Positions 16,944 through 24,137 of a stretch of 64,000 nucleotides of DNA are shown in pieces. The DNA is from Streptomyces sp. NBC_00620. Lineage in GTDB: Bacteria; Actinomycetota; Actinomycetes; Streptomycetales; Streptomycetaceae. Location of the stretch: NCBI RefSeq assembly GCF_026341825.1, contig NZ_JAPENY010000002.1, forward strand, positions 186,001 to 250,000. Reading direction: 5' to 3'. A program made the translations under genes and the position numbers. Within the stretch, counting starts at the first letter, position 1. The number at the start of each line of letters is the position of its first letter. The notes under the pieces are model-generated. The model worked only from the letters and a program-made list of their open reading frames with translations, had not been told where the DNA came from and did no database searches.

Positions 16944-17554
16944 CTGCTCGCCGTCACCTCCGACAGGGACCAGCAGGCGCTCTCCGACCAGCTCGACCGG
17001 ACGGTCGTGCCCGACCTGAAGGGCATCGACGGGGTCGGACAGGTCACCGTCGACGGCGTACGCGACCTCCAGGTCACCGTCACGCCCGACGACACGAAGA
17101 CGGCGAAGGCCGGGCTCACCTCGGCCGCGATCGGCCAGGCCCTTCAGGCGGGCGGTGTGACCGTCCCGGCGGGCTCCTTCGACGAGGACGGCAGCAACCG
17201 CACCGTCCAGGTCGGCGGCGGCTTCACCTCGCTGAAGCAGATCCAGGACCTGATGGTCACGGGCACCCCGGGCAAGAAGCCGGTACGCCTCGCCGACGTC
17301 GCCACCGTGAAGGAGGAGCAGGCCACCGCCGACTCCATCACGCGTACGGACGGCGAGCCGAGTCTCGCCTTGAACGTCACCATGGACCACGACGGCAGCG
17401 CGGTCGCCATCTCCGACGCCGTCCAGGACAAGCTGGCGGACATGCGCAAGGACCTGGGCGCGGGGGCGACGATCACCGTCGTCAGCGACCAGGGTCCGGC
17501 CGTGAAGAAGTCCATCGACGGTCTGACGACCGAGGGCGCGCTGGCGTCGGTCCG

Positions 17555-17613
17555 CCTGCCGCCGGTGAACAAGAACGTCGAGTGAACCGACGCTCTTGTT
17601 CACCGGCGGCAGG
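17555..17613. repeat. 20-bp perfect inverted repeat (extended 26-bp hairpin) at the deletion junction
   Basis: CCTGCCGCCGGTGAACAAGA (17555-17574) is the exact reverse complement of 17594-17613. After one mismatch, CGTCG/CGACG adds five more pairs, leaving a seven-base loop. The right arm reads as native pump sequence (FTGG); the left arm is its fold-back copy and creates the TGA at 17583-17585. Confidence 0.85.
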
Positions 17614-17640
17614 GTGGGCGAGCTGTTCGGCTCCTTCAGC

Positions 17641-17890
17641 GTCTCTGATTGGCTTGGCGATCCCGTGGGCAGCACAGGATCAGAACGTGGGAACCCACGC
17701 CCTGAGCCAATCGTCTTCGTGCCCTGGTGCCGATGGTCAAAGCCGACGGCCCTCGTGGCACGTCCCTCCGGACGCTGGCCAACCAGGCACGTACATGCCC
17801 GATCGGGGAGGGTGCTCGACGTCGCCTGGGCGCCGAGCGTGCGCGTCACACTCTGCCACAACGCGACTACGGTTGGCTAATCCGACTGGT
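17641..17890. other. Unexplained insert 2 in the RND gene, with a nested palindrome set
   Basis: About 250 bp inserted directly after TTCAGC (17635-17640) and starting GTCTCTGATTGGCTTGG, similar to the start of insert 1. Within it, GATTGGCT (17647-17654) pairs with AGCCAATC (17705-17712), enclosing GATCC/GGATC and CGTGGG/CCCACG stems, a three-way-junction-like fold. No coding content recognised. Confidence 0.5.
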
Positions 17891-19656
17891 GGGCCTGACG
17901 GTCACGGCGGCGCTGCTCGCGTCCCTGCTCGTCTCGCTCACGGTCGTACCGGTGCTGTCGTACTGGTTCCTGCGCGCCCCCAAGGGCACCCCGGCGGACG
18001 CCGAGGAAGCGCGACGCCAGGCGGAGGAGAAGGAGGCGCGCAGCCGTCTCCAGCGCTTCTACGTTCCCGTGCTGCGCTTCGCGACCCGGCGCAGGCTGAC
18101 GAGCGTGGCGATCGCGATCGTCGTCCTCGTCGGCACGTTCGGCATGGCGCCCCTGCTGAAGACGAACTTCTTCGACCAGGGCGAGCAGGAAGTCCTCACC
18201 GTCAAGCAGGAGTTGAAGCCGGGCATCAGCCTGGCGGCGACCGACGCCTCGGCCCAGCAGGTCGAGAAGATGCTCGCCGGTGTCGACGGCATCAAGGACT
18301 ACCAGGTCACCATCGGTTCGTCCGGGTTCATGGCCGCGTTCGGCGGTGGCACGGACACCAACCAGGCCTCGTACCAGGTCATGCTGGAGGACTCGGCTTC
18401 GGCCGACGAGGTCCAGGACCGGATCGAGGAGGGGCTCGGCAAGCTCTCCGGTGTCGGTACGACCACGGTCGCGGCCGGGGACGGGTTCGGCAGCCAGGAT
18501 CTGAGCGTCGTCGTGAAGGCGGCCGACGCGGGCGTCCTGCGCGAGGCGGCCGAGGAGGTCCGTGACGAGGTCGCGAAGCTGGACGACGTGACCGACGTGA
18601 CGAGCGACCTGGCGCAGAGCGTGCCGCGTATCTCGGTCAAGGCCAACTCCAAGGCGGCGGCGGCCGGTTTCAACGACGCGACGCTCGGCGTTGCCGTCGG
18701 TGAGGCGGTGCGCGGCACGACGAGCGGCAAGGCGATCCTGGACGACACCGAGCGGGACGTCGTCATCAAGTCGGCGAAGCCGGCTCAGACGCTCGCCGAG
18801 CTGAAGAACCTGTCGCTGGGTGCGGTGAAGCTCGGTGACATCGCGACGGTGCAGCTGGTCGACGGTCCGGTCTCCATGACCCGGATCGACGGGCAGCGGG
18901 CCGCCACCATCACGGCGAAGCCGACGGGCGACAACACGGGCGCGGTCAGCGCGGACCTCACCTCGAAGCTGGACGCGCTGAAGCTGCCGGACGGTGCGAC
19001 CGCGGAGATCGGCGGTGTCTCGCAGGACCAGGACGACTCGTTCGCGGCGCTGGGCCTGGCGATGCTGGCGGCGATCGCGATCGTCTTCATGCTCCTTGTG
19101 GCGACGTTCCGTTCGCTGATCCAGCCGCTGATCCTGCTTGTCTCCATCCCGTTCGCGGCGACCGGCGCGATCGGTCTGCTGATCGCCACCGGCACCCCGA
19201 TGGGTGTCCCGGCGATGATCGGCATGCTGATGCTCATCGGCATCGTGGTCACCAACGCGATCGTGCTGATCGACCTGATCAACCAGTACCGCAAGCAGGG
19301 TTACGGCACGGTCGAGGCGGTCATCGAGGGCGGCCGGCACCGGCTCCGGCCCATCCTGATGACGGCGCTCGCGACCATCTTCGCCCTGCTCCCGATGGCC
19401 CTCGGCGTCACCGGCGAGGGCGGATTCATCGCCCAGCCGCTGGCCGTGGTCGTCATCGGCGGTCTGATCACGTCGACGCTGCTGACGCTCCTCCTGGTGC
19501 CGACGCTGTACACGGTGGTCGAACTTCGCAAGGAGCGGCGGGCGAAGAAGAAGGCGGCCAAGCGGGCGGCGAAGTCCGGTGGGGCGGCTGCCCTCGCGGG
19601 CGAGGAGGACAAGTCTCCGGAGCCTGCCGGAGTCTGATCTTTCCTGCCTGTTGAAG

Positions 19657-19695
19657 GGCCCTCCTCCCGGCGCAACTCGCGCCGGGAGGAGGGCC
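19657..19695. terminator. Strong terminator after the RND relic
   Basis: A 17-bp perfect GC-rich stem GGCCCTCCTCCCGGCGC / GCGCCGGGAGGAGGGCC with a five-base loop, followed by TTT. It separates the efflux relic from the chitinase promoter. Confidence 0.85.
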
Positions 19696-19733
19696 TTTGG
19701 CCATTCCATGGCCTGTTCGGACATCGTTCTTGA

Positions 19734-19749
19734 ATTGGTCCATACCAAA
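19734..19749. promoter_or_regulatory. DasR-responsive element (dre)-like operator
   Basis: ATTGGTCCATACCAAA matches the palindromic dre core TGGTC-x-A-x-ACCA recognised by the GntR-family N-acetylglucosamine regulator DasR in Streptomyces. It lies 111 bp upstream of the chitinase start. It implies repression relieved by GlcNAc-derived sugar phosphates; binding is inferred from the match. Confidence 0.75.
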
Positions 19750-19859
19750 ACCTTGACGCGCTTTCGTTCACGCCTTAAAACAAGCGGTGAAGGACTTGCG
19801 AAGGTTCAACCCCCCTCTTTCGACTCCCCACTTGAGCGCAAAACGGCGAAAGGTATGAC

Positions 19860-20981
19860 ATGGGCATGAGAAAAGGCTGGAGGCGTGCGGCCTACGCCGC
19901 CGCCTGCTCCCTCGTCGTGGGTCTGCTGAGCGTGCTGCCCGCGTCTCCCGCCGCGGCCGCCACCGGCCAGATCAGCGGCCTCGCGGGCAAGTGTGTCGAC
20001 GTGGCGGGCGCTTCGACCGCCAACGGCACGGCGGTGCAGCTCTACGACTGCAACGGCACCGCGGCCCAGCAGTGGAACGTCGGCTCCGACGGCACCATCC
20101 GGGCGCTCGGCAAGTGTCTGGACGTGTCGAACAACTCGACCGCCGACGGCGCGCTGATCCACCTCTGGGACTGCGTCGGCGGCGCCAACCAGCAGTGGGT
20201 CGTGACGGCCGCGCGTGACATCGTCAACCCCGCGGCGAATAAGTGTCTCGACGTCGCCGGCAACAACTCGGCCAACGGCACCCGGCTGCAGATCTGGACC
20301 TGCACCGGCGCCGCGAACCAGAAGTGGACGGCTCCGGCCACCGGCGGCGGCACCACCCCGAGCGGATTCGTCGTCACCGAGGCGCAGTTCAACCAGATGT
20401 TCCCGAGCCGGAACTCCTTCTACACCTACAGCGGTCTGACCGCCGCCCTGAGCGCCTACCCGGCGTTCGCCAACACGGGCAGTGACACGGTGAAGAAGCA
20501 GGAGGCGGCGGCCTTCCTGGCCAACGTCAACCACGAGACCGGCGGTCTGGTCTACATCGTCGAGCAGAACACCGCCAACTACCCCACGTACTGCGACTGG
20601 GGTCAGTCCTACGGCTGCCCGGCCGGTCAGGCGGCGTACTACGGCCGTGGCCCGATCCAGCTCAGCTGGAACTTCAACTACAAGGCCGCGGGCGACGCGC
20701 TCGGCATCGACCTGCTGAACAACCCCTGGCTGGTGCAGAACGACGCCGCGGTGGCCTGGAAGACCGGCCTCTGGTACTGGAACACCCAGAACGGTCCCGG
20801 CACCATGACCCCGCACAACGCCATGGTCAACGGCGCCGGCTTCGGCCAGACCATCCGCAGCATCAACGGCTCCCTGGAATGCGACGGGCGCAACCCCGCG
20901 CAGGTCCAGAGCCGCGTCGACGCCTACAACCGTTTCACCGGGATCCTCGGCGTCACGCCCGGAGCCAATCTCTACTGCTGA
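19860..20981 (+). CDS. Secreted GH19 chitinase with N-terminal CBM13 (ricin-type) domain
   Basis: 373 residues from ATG 19860 with GAAAGG six bases upstream. A Sec signal peptide ends near AAAA (about 34). Residues 35-158 form one beta-trefoil carbohydrate-binding domain with three QxW repeats. A Gly/Thr linker precedes the GH19 domain (about 168-373). The catalytic pair is Glu226 in NHETGG and Glu235 nine residues later in IVEQNTANY. YGRGPIQLSWNFNY is the family substrate-cleft motif. It hydrolyses chitin outside the cell, possibly with antifungal effect. CBM13 instead of CBM5/12 implies affinity for another polysaccharide. The upstream dre-like site suggests DasR control. Confidence 0.94.
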   Translation: MGMRKGWRRAAYAAACSLVVGLLSVLPASPAAAATGQISGLAGKCVDVAGASTANGTAVQLYDCNGTAAQQWNVGSDGTIRALGKCLDVSNNSTADGALIHLWDCVGGANQQWVVTAARDIVNPAANKCLDVAGNNSANGTRLQIWTCTGAANQKWTAPATGGGTTPSGFVVTEAQFNQMFPSRNSFYTYSGLTAALSAYPAFANTGSDTVKKQEAAAFLANVNHETGGLVYIVEQNTANYPTYCDWGQSYGCPAGQAAYYGRGPIQLSWNFNYKAAGDALGIDLLNNPWLVQNDAAVAWKTGLWYWNTQNGPGTMTPHNAMVNGAGFGQTIRSINGSLECDGRNPAQVQSRVDAYNRFTGILGVTPGANLYC

Positions 20982-21101
20982 CGGCTCCCTTCCCCGCGTG
21001 ACCTCACTCGCCACCGCCGCACCTCACGGCGGTGGCGAGCTGGTGCGACCCCCTGTTTCACCTCTTGTGCAATCCGGTTCCCCCCCGATCTAAGGACCGT
21101 C

Positions 21102-21923
21102 ATGAACGCCCCCCGCGGCTCCCTCCGTACCGCCATGCGCCCGCACCGCACGATCCTCGGCGCCCTGGCGCTGGCCGTGCTCGGCACCTTCGCCTCCGCC
21201 CCCACCGCCAGCGCGAACGAGCCGCTGGAATGGAAGGGCAACCTCAATGACTTCATCGCCGCGGGAGCCCCCGACTGGCAGTTCGCCCGCGCCCTCGGCA
21301 ACGACACCTGCTGGCCGTCGAGCGCCTTCGTCAACGGTGACCAGCAGGCGCCGCCCGCCGAGCTGAGGCCGTGGCCGGACACCGACTACGGCTGCGCCGC
21401 CCCGGGCACCTACTTCCCGACGTACACGACGGTCAAGACCTGCTTCGGCACCGAGGTGCGGGTCATCTACACGCTGTTCTTCCCCAAGGACGGCTTCAGC
21501 GGTGTCATCGGCCACGCGTACGACTTCGAGCACGTGGTCACCACCTGGAAGTACGCGGGCGACAACAAGTGGACCCGCTCCTCGCTCCTGCTCAGCTCCC
21601 ACGGCGGCCACAAGGTCCTGACCGACTGGACCAAGGTCGAGTCGGCCGACATCAACGCCGACAACTGGGGATACGGCAAGGAGCGGCCCAGCGTCTACGT
21701 CGGCTGGGGCAAGCACGCGATGTTCAACAACCAGGGCGGTCTGACGGACTGGCTGTCGCAGACCACGGACAACGAGTTCCGCAACGACGACTACGCGGGG
21801 GACAACACCTCGTACGTGATCGTCGAAGAGGGCAGCGCGATGGCCAACAAGTTCGACGAGTACAACTGGGGCAGCGCGAGCAGCGACCCGACGCAGGTCT
21901 CGCGGGACCTCTGCTCCTACTAG
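21102..21923 (+). CDS. Secreted necrosis-inducing NPP1/NLP-family protein
   Basis: 273 residues with a signal peptide cleaved near ASAPTASA (about 38). Residues 45-270 match the NPP1 (Nep1-like) fold known from plant pathogens. The family heptapeptide GHRHDWE appears as GHAYDFE at 137-143, keeping the His, Asp and Glu that coordinate the metal in characterised members. Later motifs WAKH-like (WGKHAMFNN) and NWGYGKERP support the family. Plant NLPs bind glycosyl-inositol-phosphoceramides and lyse dicot membranes; the role in a soil streptomycete is unknown. It directly follows the chitinase, suggesting a secreted, habitat-related pair. Confidence 0.88.
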   Translation: MNAPRGSLRTAMRPHRTILGALALAVLGTFASAPTASANEPLEWKGNLNDFIAAGAPDWQFARALGNDTCWPSSAFVNGDQQAPPAELRPWPDTDYGCAAPGTYFPTYTTVKTCFGTEVRVIYTLFFPKDGFSGVIGHAYDFEHVVTTWKYAGDNKWTRSSLLLSSHGGHKVLTDWTKVESADINADNWGYGKERPSVYVGWGKHAMFNNQGGLTDWLSQTTDNEFRNDDYAGDNTSYVIVEEGSAMANKFDEYNWGSASSDPTQVSRDLCSY

Positions 21924-21965
21924 GGCGATGAGTGCAGGACCTCTGCTCCTGCTAGGGCGATGAGT
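21905..21965 (+). repeat. 32-bp-period duplication across the NPP1-gene stop codon
   Basis: The 29 bases at 21905-21933, containing the final codons and TAG, recur at 21937-21965 with one mismatch (CTACTAGGG versus CTGCTAGGG). Confidence 0.9.
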
Positions 21966-21997
21966 AAGGGGCGCCGGCAACGGCCGGCGCCCCTTAC
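21964..21997. terminator. Bidirectional terminator between NPP1-like gene and nadA
   Basis: Perfect 14-bp stem GTAAGGGGCGCCGG / CCGGCGCCCCTTAC with a six-base loop between two convergent genes. Confidence 0.85.
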
Positions 21998-22017
21998 CTG
22001 CCCAACAGCCGTACGGA

Positions 22018-23202
22018 CTACGGCAGCGCCAGCATCCGCTCCAGCGCCAGCTTGGCGAACTGCTCGGTCTCCCGGTCCACCTCGATGCGGTTGACGAGGT
22101 TGCCCTCCGCCAGGGACTCCAGGGTCCACACCAGGTGGGGGAGGTCGATGCGGTTCATGGTCGAGCAGAAGCAGACCGTCTTGTCGAGGAAGACGACCTC
22201 CTTGTCCTCGCTCGCGAAACGGTTCGCGAGCCGCCGTACGAGGTTCAGCTCCGTGCCGATCGCCCACTTGGAACCGGCCGGAGCCGCCTCCAGGGCCTTG
22301 ATGATGTACTCCGTGGAACCCACGTAGTCCGCCGCCTCGACGACCTCGTGCTTGCACTCGGGGTGCACCAGGACGTTGACACCGGGTATCCGGGCGCGCA
22401 CGTCGTTCACCGAGTCGACGGAGAAGCGGCCGTGCACGGAGCAGTGGCCCCGCCACAGGATCATCTTCGCGTCCCGCAGCTGTTCGACGGTCAGGCCGCC
22501 GTTCGGCTTGTGCGGGTTGTAGAGGACGCAGTCCTCCAGCGTCATCCCGATGTCGCGGACGGCGGTGTTGCGGCCCAGGTGCTGGTCGGGCAGGAAGAGC
22601 ACCTTCTCGCCCTGCTCGAAGGCCCACTCCAGGGCCCGCTGGGCGTTGGAGGAGGTGCAGATCGTGCCGCCGTGCTTGCCGGTGAACGCCTTGATGTCCG
22701 CGGAGGAGTTCATGTACGAGACGGGCACGACCTGCTCGGCCACCCCGGCCTCGGTCAGCACGTCCCAGCACTCGGCGACCTGCTCGGCGGTGGCCATGTC
22801 GGCCATCGAGCAGCCCGCGGCGAGGTCCGGCAGGACGACCTTCTGGTCGTCGCCGGTCAGGATGTCCGCGGACTCCGCCATGAAGTGCACGCCGCAGAAC
22901 ACGATGTACTCGGCCTCGGGGCGCGCGGCCGCGTCCCGGGCCAGCTTGAAGGAGTCACCGGTGACGTCCGCGAACTGGATGACCTCGTCGCGCTGGTAGT
23001 GGTGGCCGAGCACGAAGACCTTGTCCCCGAGCTTCTCCTTGGCCGCGCGGGCGCGCTCCACCAGGTCCGGGTCGGACGGCGAGGGCAGGTCTCCGGGGCA
23101 CTCGACACCGCGCTCGCTCCTCGGGTCGGCCTCGCGGCCGAGCAGCAGCAGGGCGAGGGGCGTCGGCTGTACGTCGAGCTCCTGGGTCTGGGCGGTGGTC
23201 AC
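22018..23202 (-). CDS. nadA: Quinolinate synthase NadA
   Basis: 394 residues from GTG 23202 (VTTAQTQELDV) with GAAAGGG about eight bases upstream. It condenses iminoaspartate with dihydroxyacetone phosphate to quinolinate, the committed step of de novo NAD synthesis, using a [4Fe-4S] cluster. FCGVHFMAESADIL, LPDLAAGCSMADM, NPHKPNGG, HPECKHEVV and DKTVCFCSTMNRIDLPHL carry the conserved ligands and catalytic residues. nadB and nadC are not adjacent here. The divergent gene erpA supplies Fe-S clusters, a sensible partner for an Fe-S enzyme. Confidence 0.96.
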   Translation of the reverse strand: MTTAQTQELDVQPTPLALLLLGREADPRSERGVECPGDLPSPSDPDLVERARAAKEKLGDKVFVLGHHYQRDEVIQFADVTGDSFKLARDAAARPEAEYIVFCGVHFMAESADILTGDDQKVVLPDLAAGCSMADMATAEQVAECWDVLTEAGVAEQVVPVSYMNSSADIKAFTGKHGGTICTSSNAQRALEWAFEQGEKVLFLPDQHLGRNTAVRDIGMTLEDCVLYNPHKPNGGLTVEQLRDAKMILWRGHCSVHGRFSVDSVNDVRARIPGVNVLVHPECKHEVVEAADYVGSTEYIIKALEAAPAGSKWAIGTELNLVRRLANRFASEDKEVVFLDKTVCFCSTMNRIDLPHLVWTLESLAEGNLVNRIEVDRETEQFAKLALERMLALP

Positions 23203-23542
23203 GACACGCACCCTTTCTGTTCTGCGGCTCGCCGGCTCGTGGGAGCGATCCGGCGGGACATGCGGGACAAGCCTTTTCGTCGAAATGACGTTATCTATCA
23301 TAACTGCTTCACGTCACTTTGACGACGGCCATAACGTCGATGTGACGTGAATCCCGGACGCCGCTACGGCAGGTGGCGTGCGGGTGTCCACGGGGTTGTC
23401 CACAGGCCGCTGTCCGCGCTTGTGGGCATGTGCGAGCATGAAGAGAGAAGGCAAAGACACACGCTCGGCCCGGAATGAATCCGCGGCCCCGCAGGTTGCC
23501 ATTGTCGGCAAGCAGTCTCCGTACAACCCGGGAGAGAAGCAG
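23203..23542. promoter_or_regulatory. Divergent control region nadA / erpA with nested palindromes
   Basis: 340 bp. TTCACGTCAC (23308-23317) pairs with GTGACGTGAA (23342-23351), and GACGTTAT (23287-23294) with ATAACGTC (23331-23338). The region is locally AT-rich for this genome. It looks like binding sites for a regulator of NAD or Fe-S genes; the factor is unknown. Confidence 0.5.
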
Positions 23543-23899
23543 ATGTCCGTATCGGACGAGACCACCACCGTGAACGACGGCATCATGCTGTCCGAGTCGG
23601 CCGCGGCCAAGGTCAAGGCCCTGCTCGACCAGGAAGGCCGCGAGGACCTGGCGCTGCGCGTCGCCGTTCAGCCCGGCGGCTGCTCCGGCCTGCGTTACCA
23701 GCTCTTCTTCGACGAGCGCTCCCTCGACGGCGATGTCGTCAAGGACTTCGGCGGCGTCAAGGTCGTCACCGACCGTATGAGCGCCCCCTACCTGGGCGGC
23801 GCGTCCATCGACTTCGTGGACACCATCGAGAAGCAGGGCTTCACGATCGACAACCCGAACGCGACGGGCTCCTGCGCCTGCGGCGACTCCTTCAGCTAA
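23543..23899 (+). CDS. erpA: A-type iron-sulfur carrier/insertion protein
   Basis: 118 residues from ATG 23543 with GGGAGAG upstream; the frame is open further upstream, but this start has the ribosome site. The three cluster-binding cysteines are Cys47 (GGCSG), Cys111 and Cys113 (SCACGDSF) of the HesB/IscA/ErpA family. It accepts Fe-S clusters and delivers them to apoproteins in the cytoplasm. It is divergent from nadA, whose product needs a [4Fe-4S] cluster. Confidence 0.95.
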   Translation: MSVSDETTTVNDGIMLSESAAAKVKALLDQEGREDLALRVAVQPGGCSGLRYQLFFDERSLDGDVVKDFGGVKVVTDRMSAPYLGGASIDFVDTIEKQGFTIDNPNATGSCACGDSFS

Positions 23900-23942
23900 G
23901 TCGCGCCCACGGCTGAGCGCCCGGCTCACCGCTGCCCGCGTA

Positions 23943-23981
23943 CGAAGGCGGCGTCCCCCTCCGACAGGGACGCCGCCTTCG
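23943..23981. terminator. Terminator after erpA
   Basis: Perfect 15-bp stem CGAAGGCGGCGTCCC / GGGACGCCGCCTTCG with a nine-base loop, 44 bp after the erpA stop. Confidence 0.85.
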
Positions 23982-24021
23982 CGTGCTCACGGCCGCTTCC
24001 GGGGCCGCGGTGACGTTGCCG

Positions 24022-24137
24022 CCGTTCTGCGGCGGCGCCGACCTGGCCGCCGTGACTACGGCTGTGTCGACCCGCTCACCGTGACTGCGGCTGCGCCGGC
24101 CCGCTCGCCGCTACTGCGGCTGCGCCGACTTCTCCAC
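24022..24137 (-). repeat. 29-bp tandem duplications at a gene 3' end (3-4 units)
   Basis: Units at 24051-24079, 24080-24108 and 24109-24137 share GACTGCGGCTGCGCCG-type cores, with a weaker fourth before them. The gene-proximal unit holds the last codons and stop (CTA, 24111-24113). In the outer copies the stop triplet has become TCA on the coding strand. Confidence 0.8.

Larger units (their letters stand above)
16572..19637 (+). pseudogene. Broken RND-family efflux transporter
   Basis: Four separated pieces of one RND pump: the start WLSRFS (16572-16589); a periplasmic porter segment LAVTSDRDQQALSDQLDRTVVP...VVSDQGPAVKKSIDGLTTEGAL (about 16946-17550); TGGRVGELFGSFS (17599-17640); and the C-terminal half GLTVTAALLASL...TLYTVVELRKERR (about 17891-19637). 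About 150 N-terminal residues and about 110 central residues are missing, including the helix expected to carry the proton-relay Asp pair. Foreign sequence and an internal stop interrupt the frame. The last piece is an open frame of over 580 codons and might still be translated, but it cannot be a complete pump. Confidence 0.85.

Noticed and set aside
16335..17861. 508-codon minus-strand frame over the RND relic
   Set aside because: Opposite recognisable pump fragments and joins unrelated inserts; no domain seen. Checked for transposase similarity and found none.
19638..19859. Small gene between the RND relic and the chitinase
   Set aside because: The open frame spans the terminator hairpin and the dre-like operator; regulatory DNA is the better reading.
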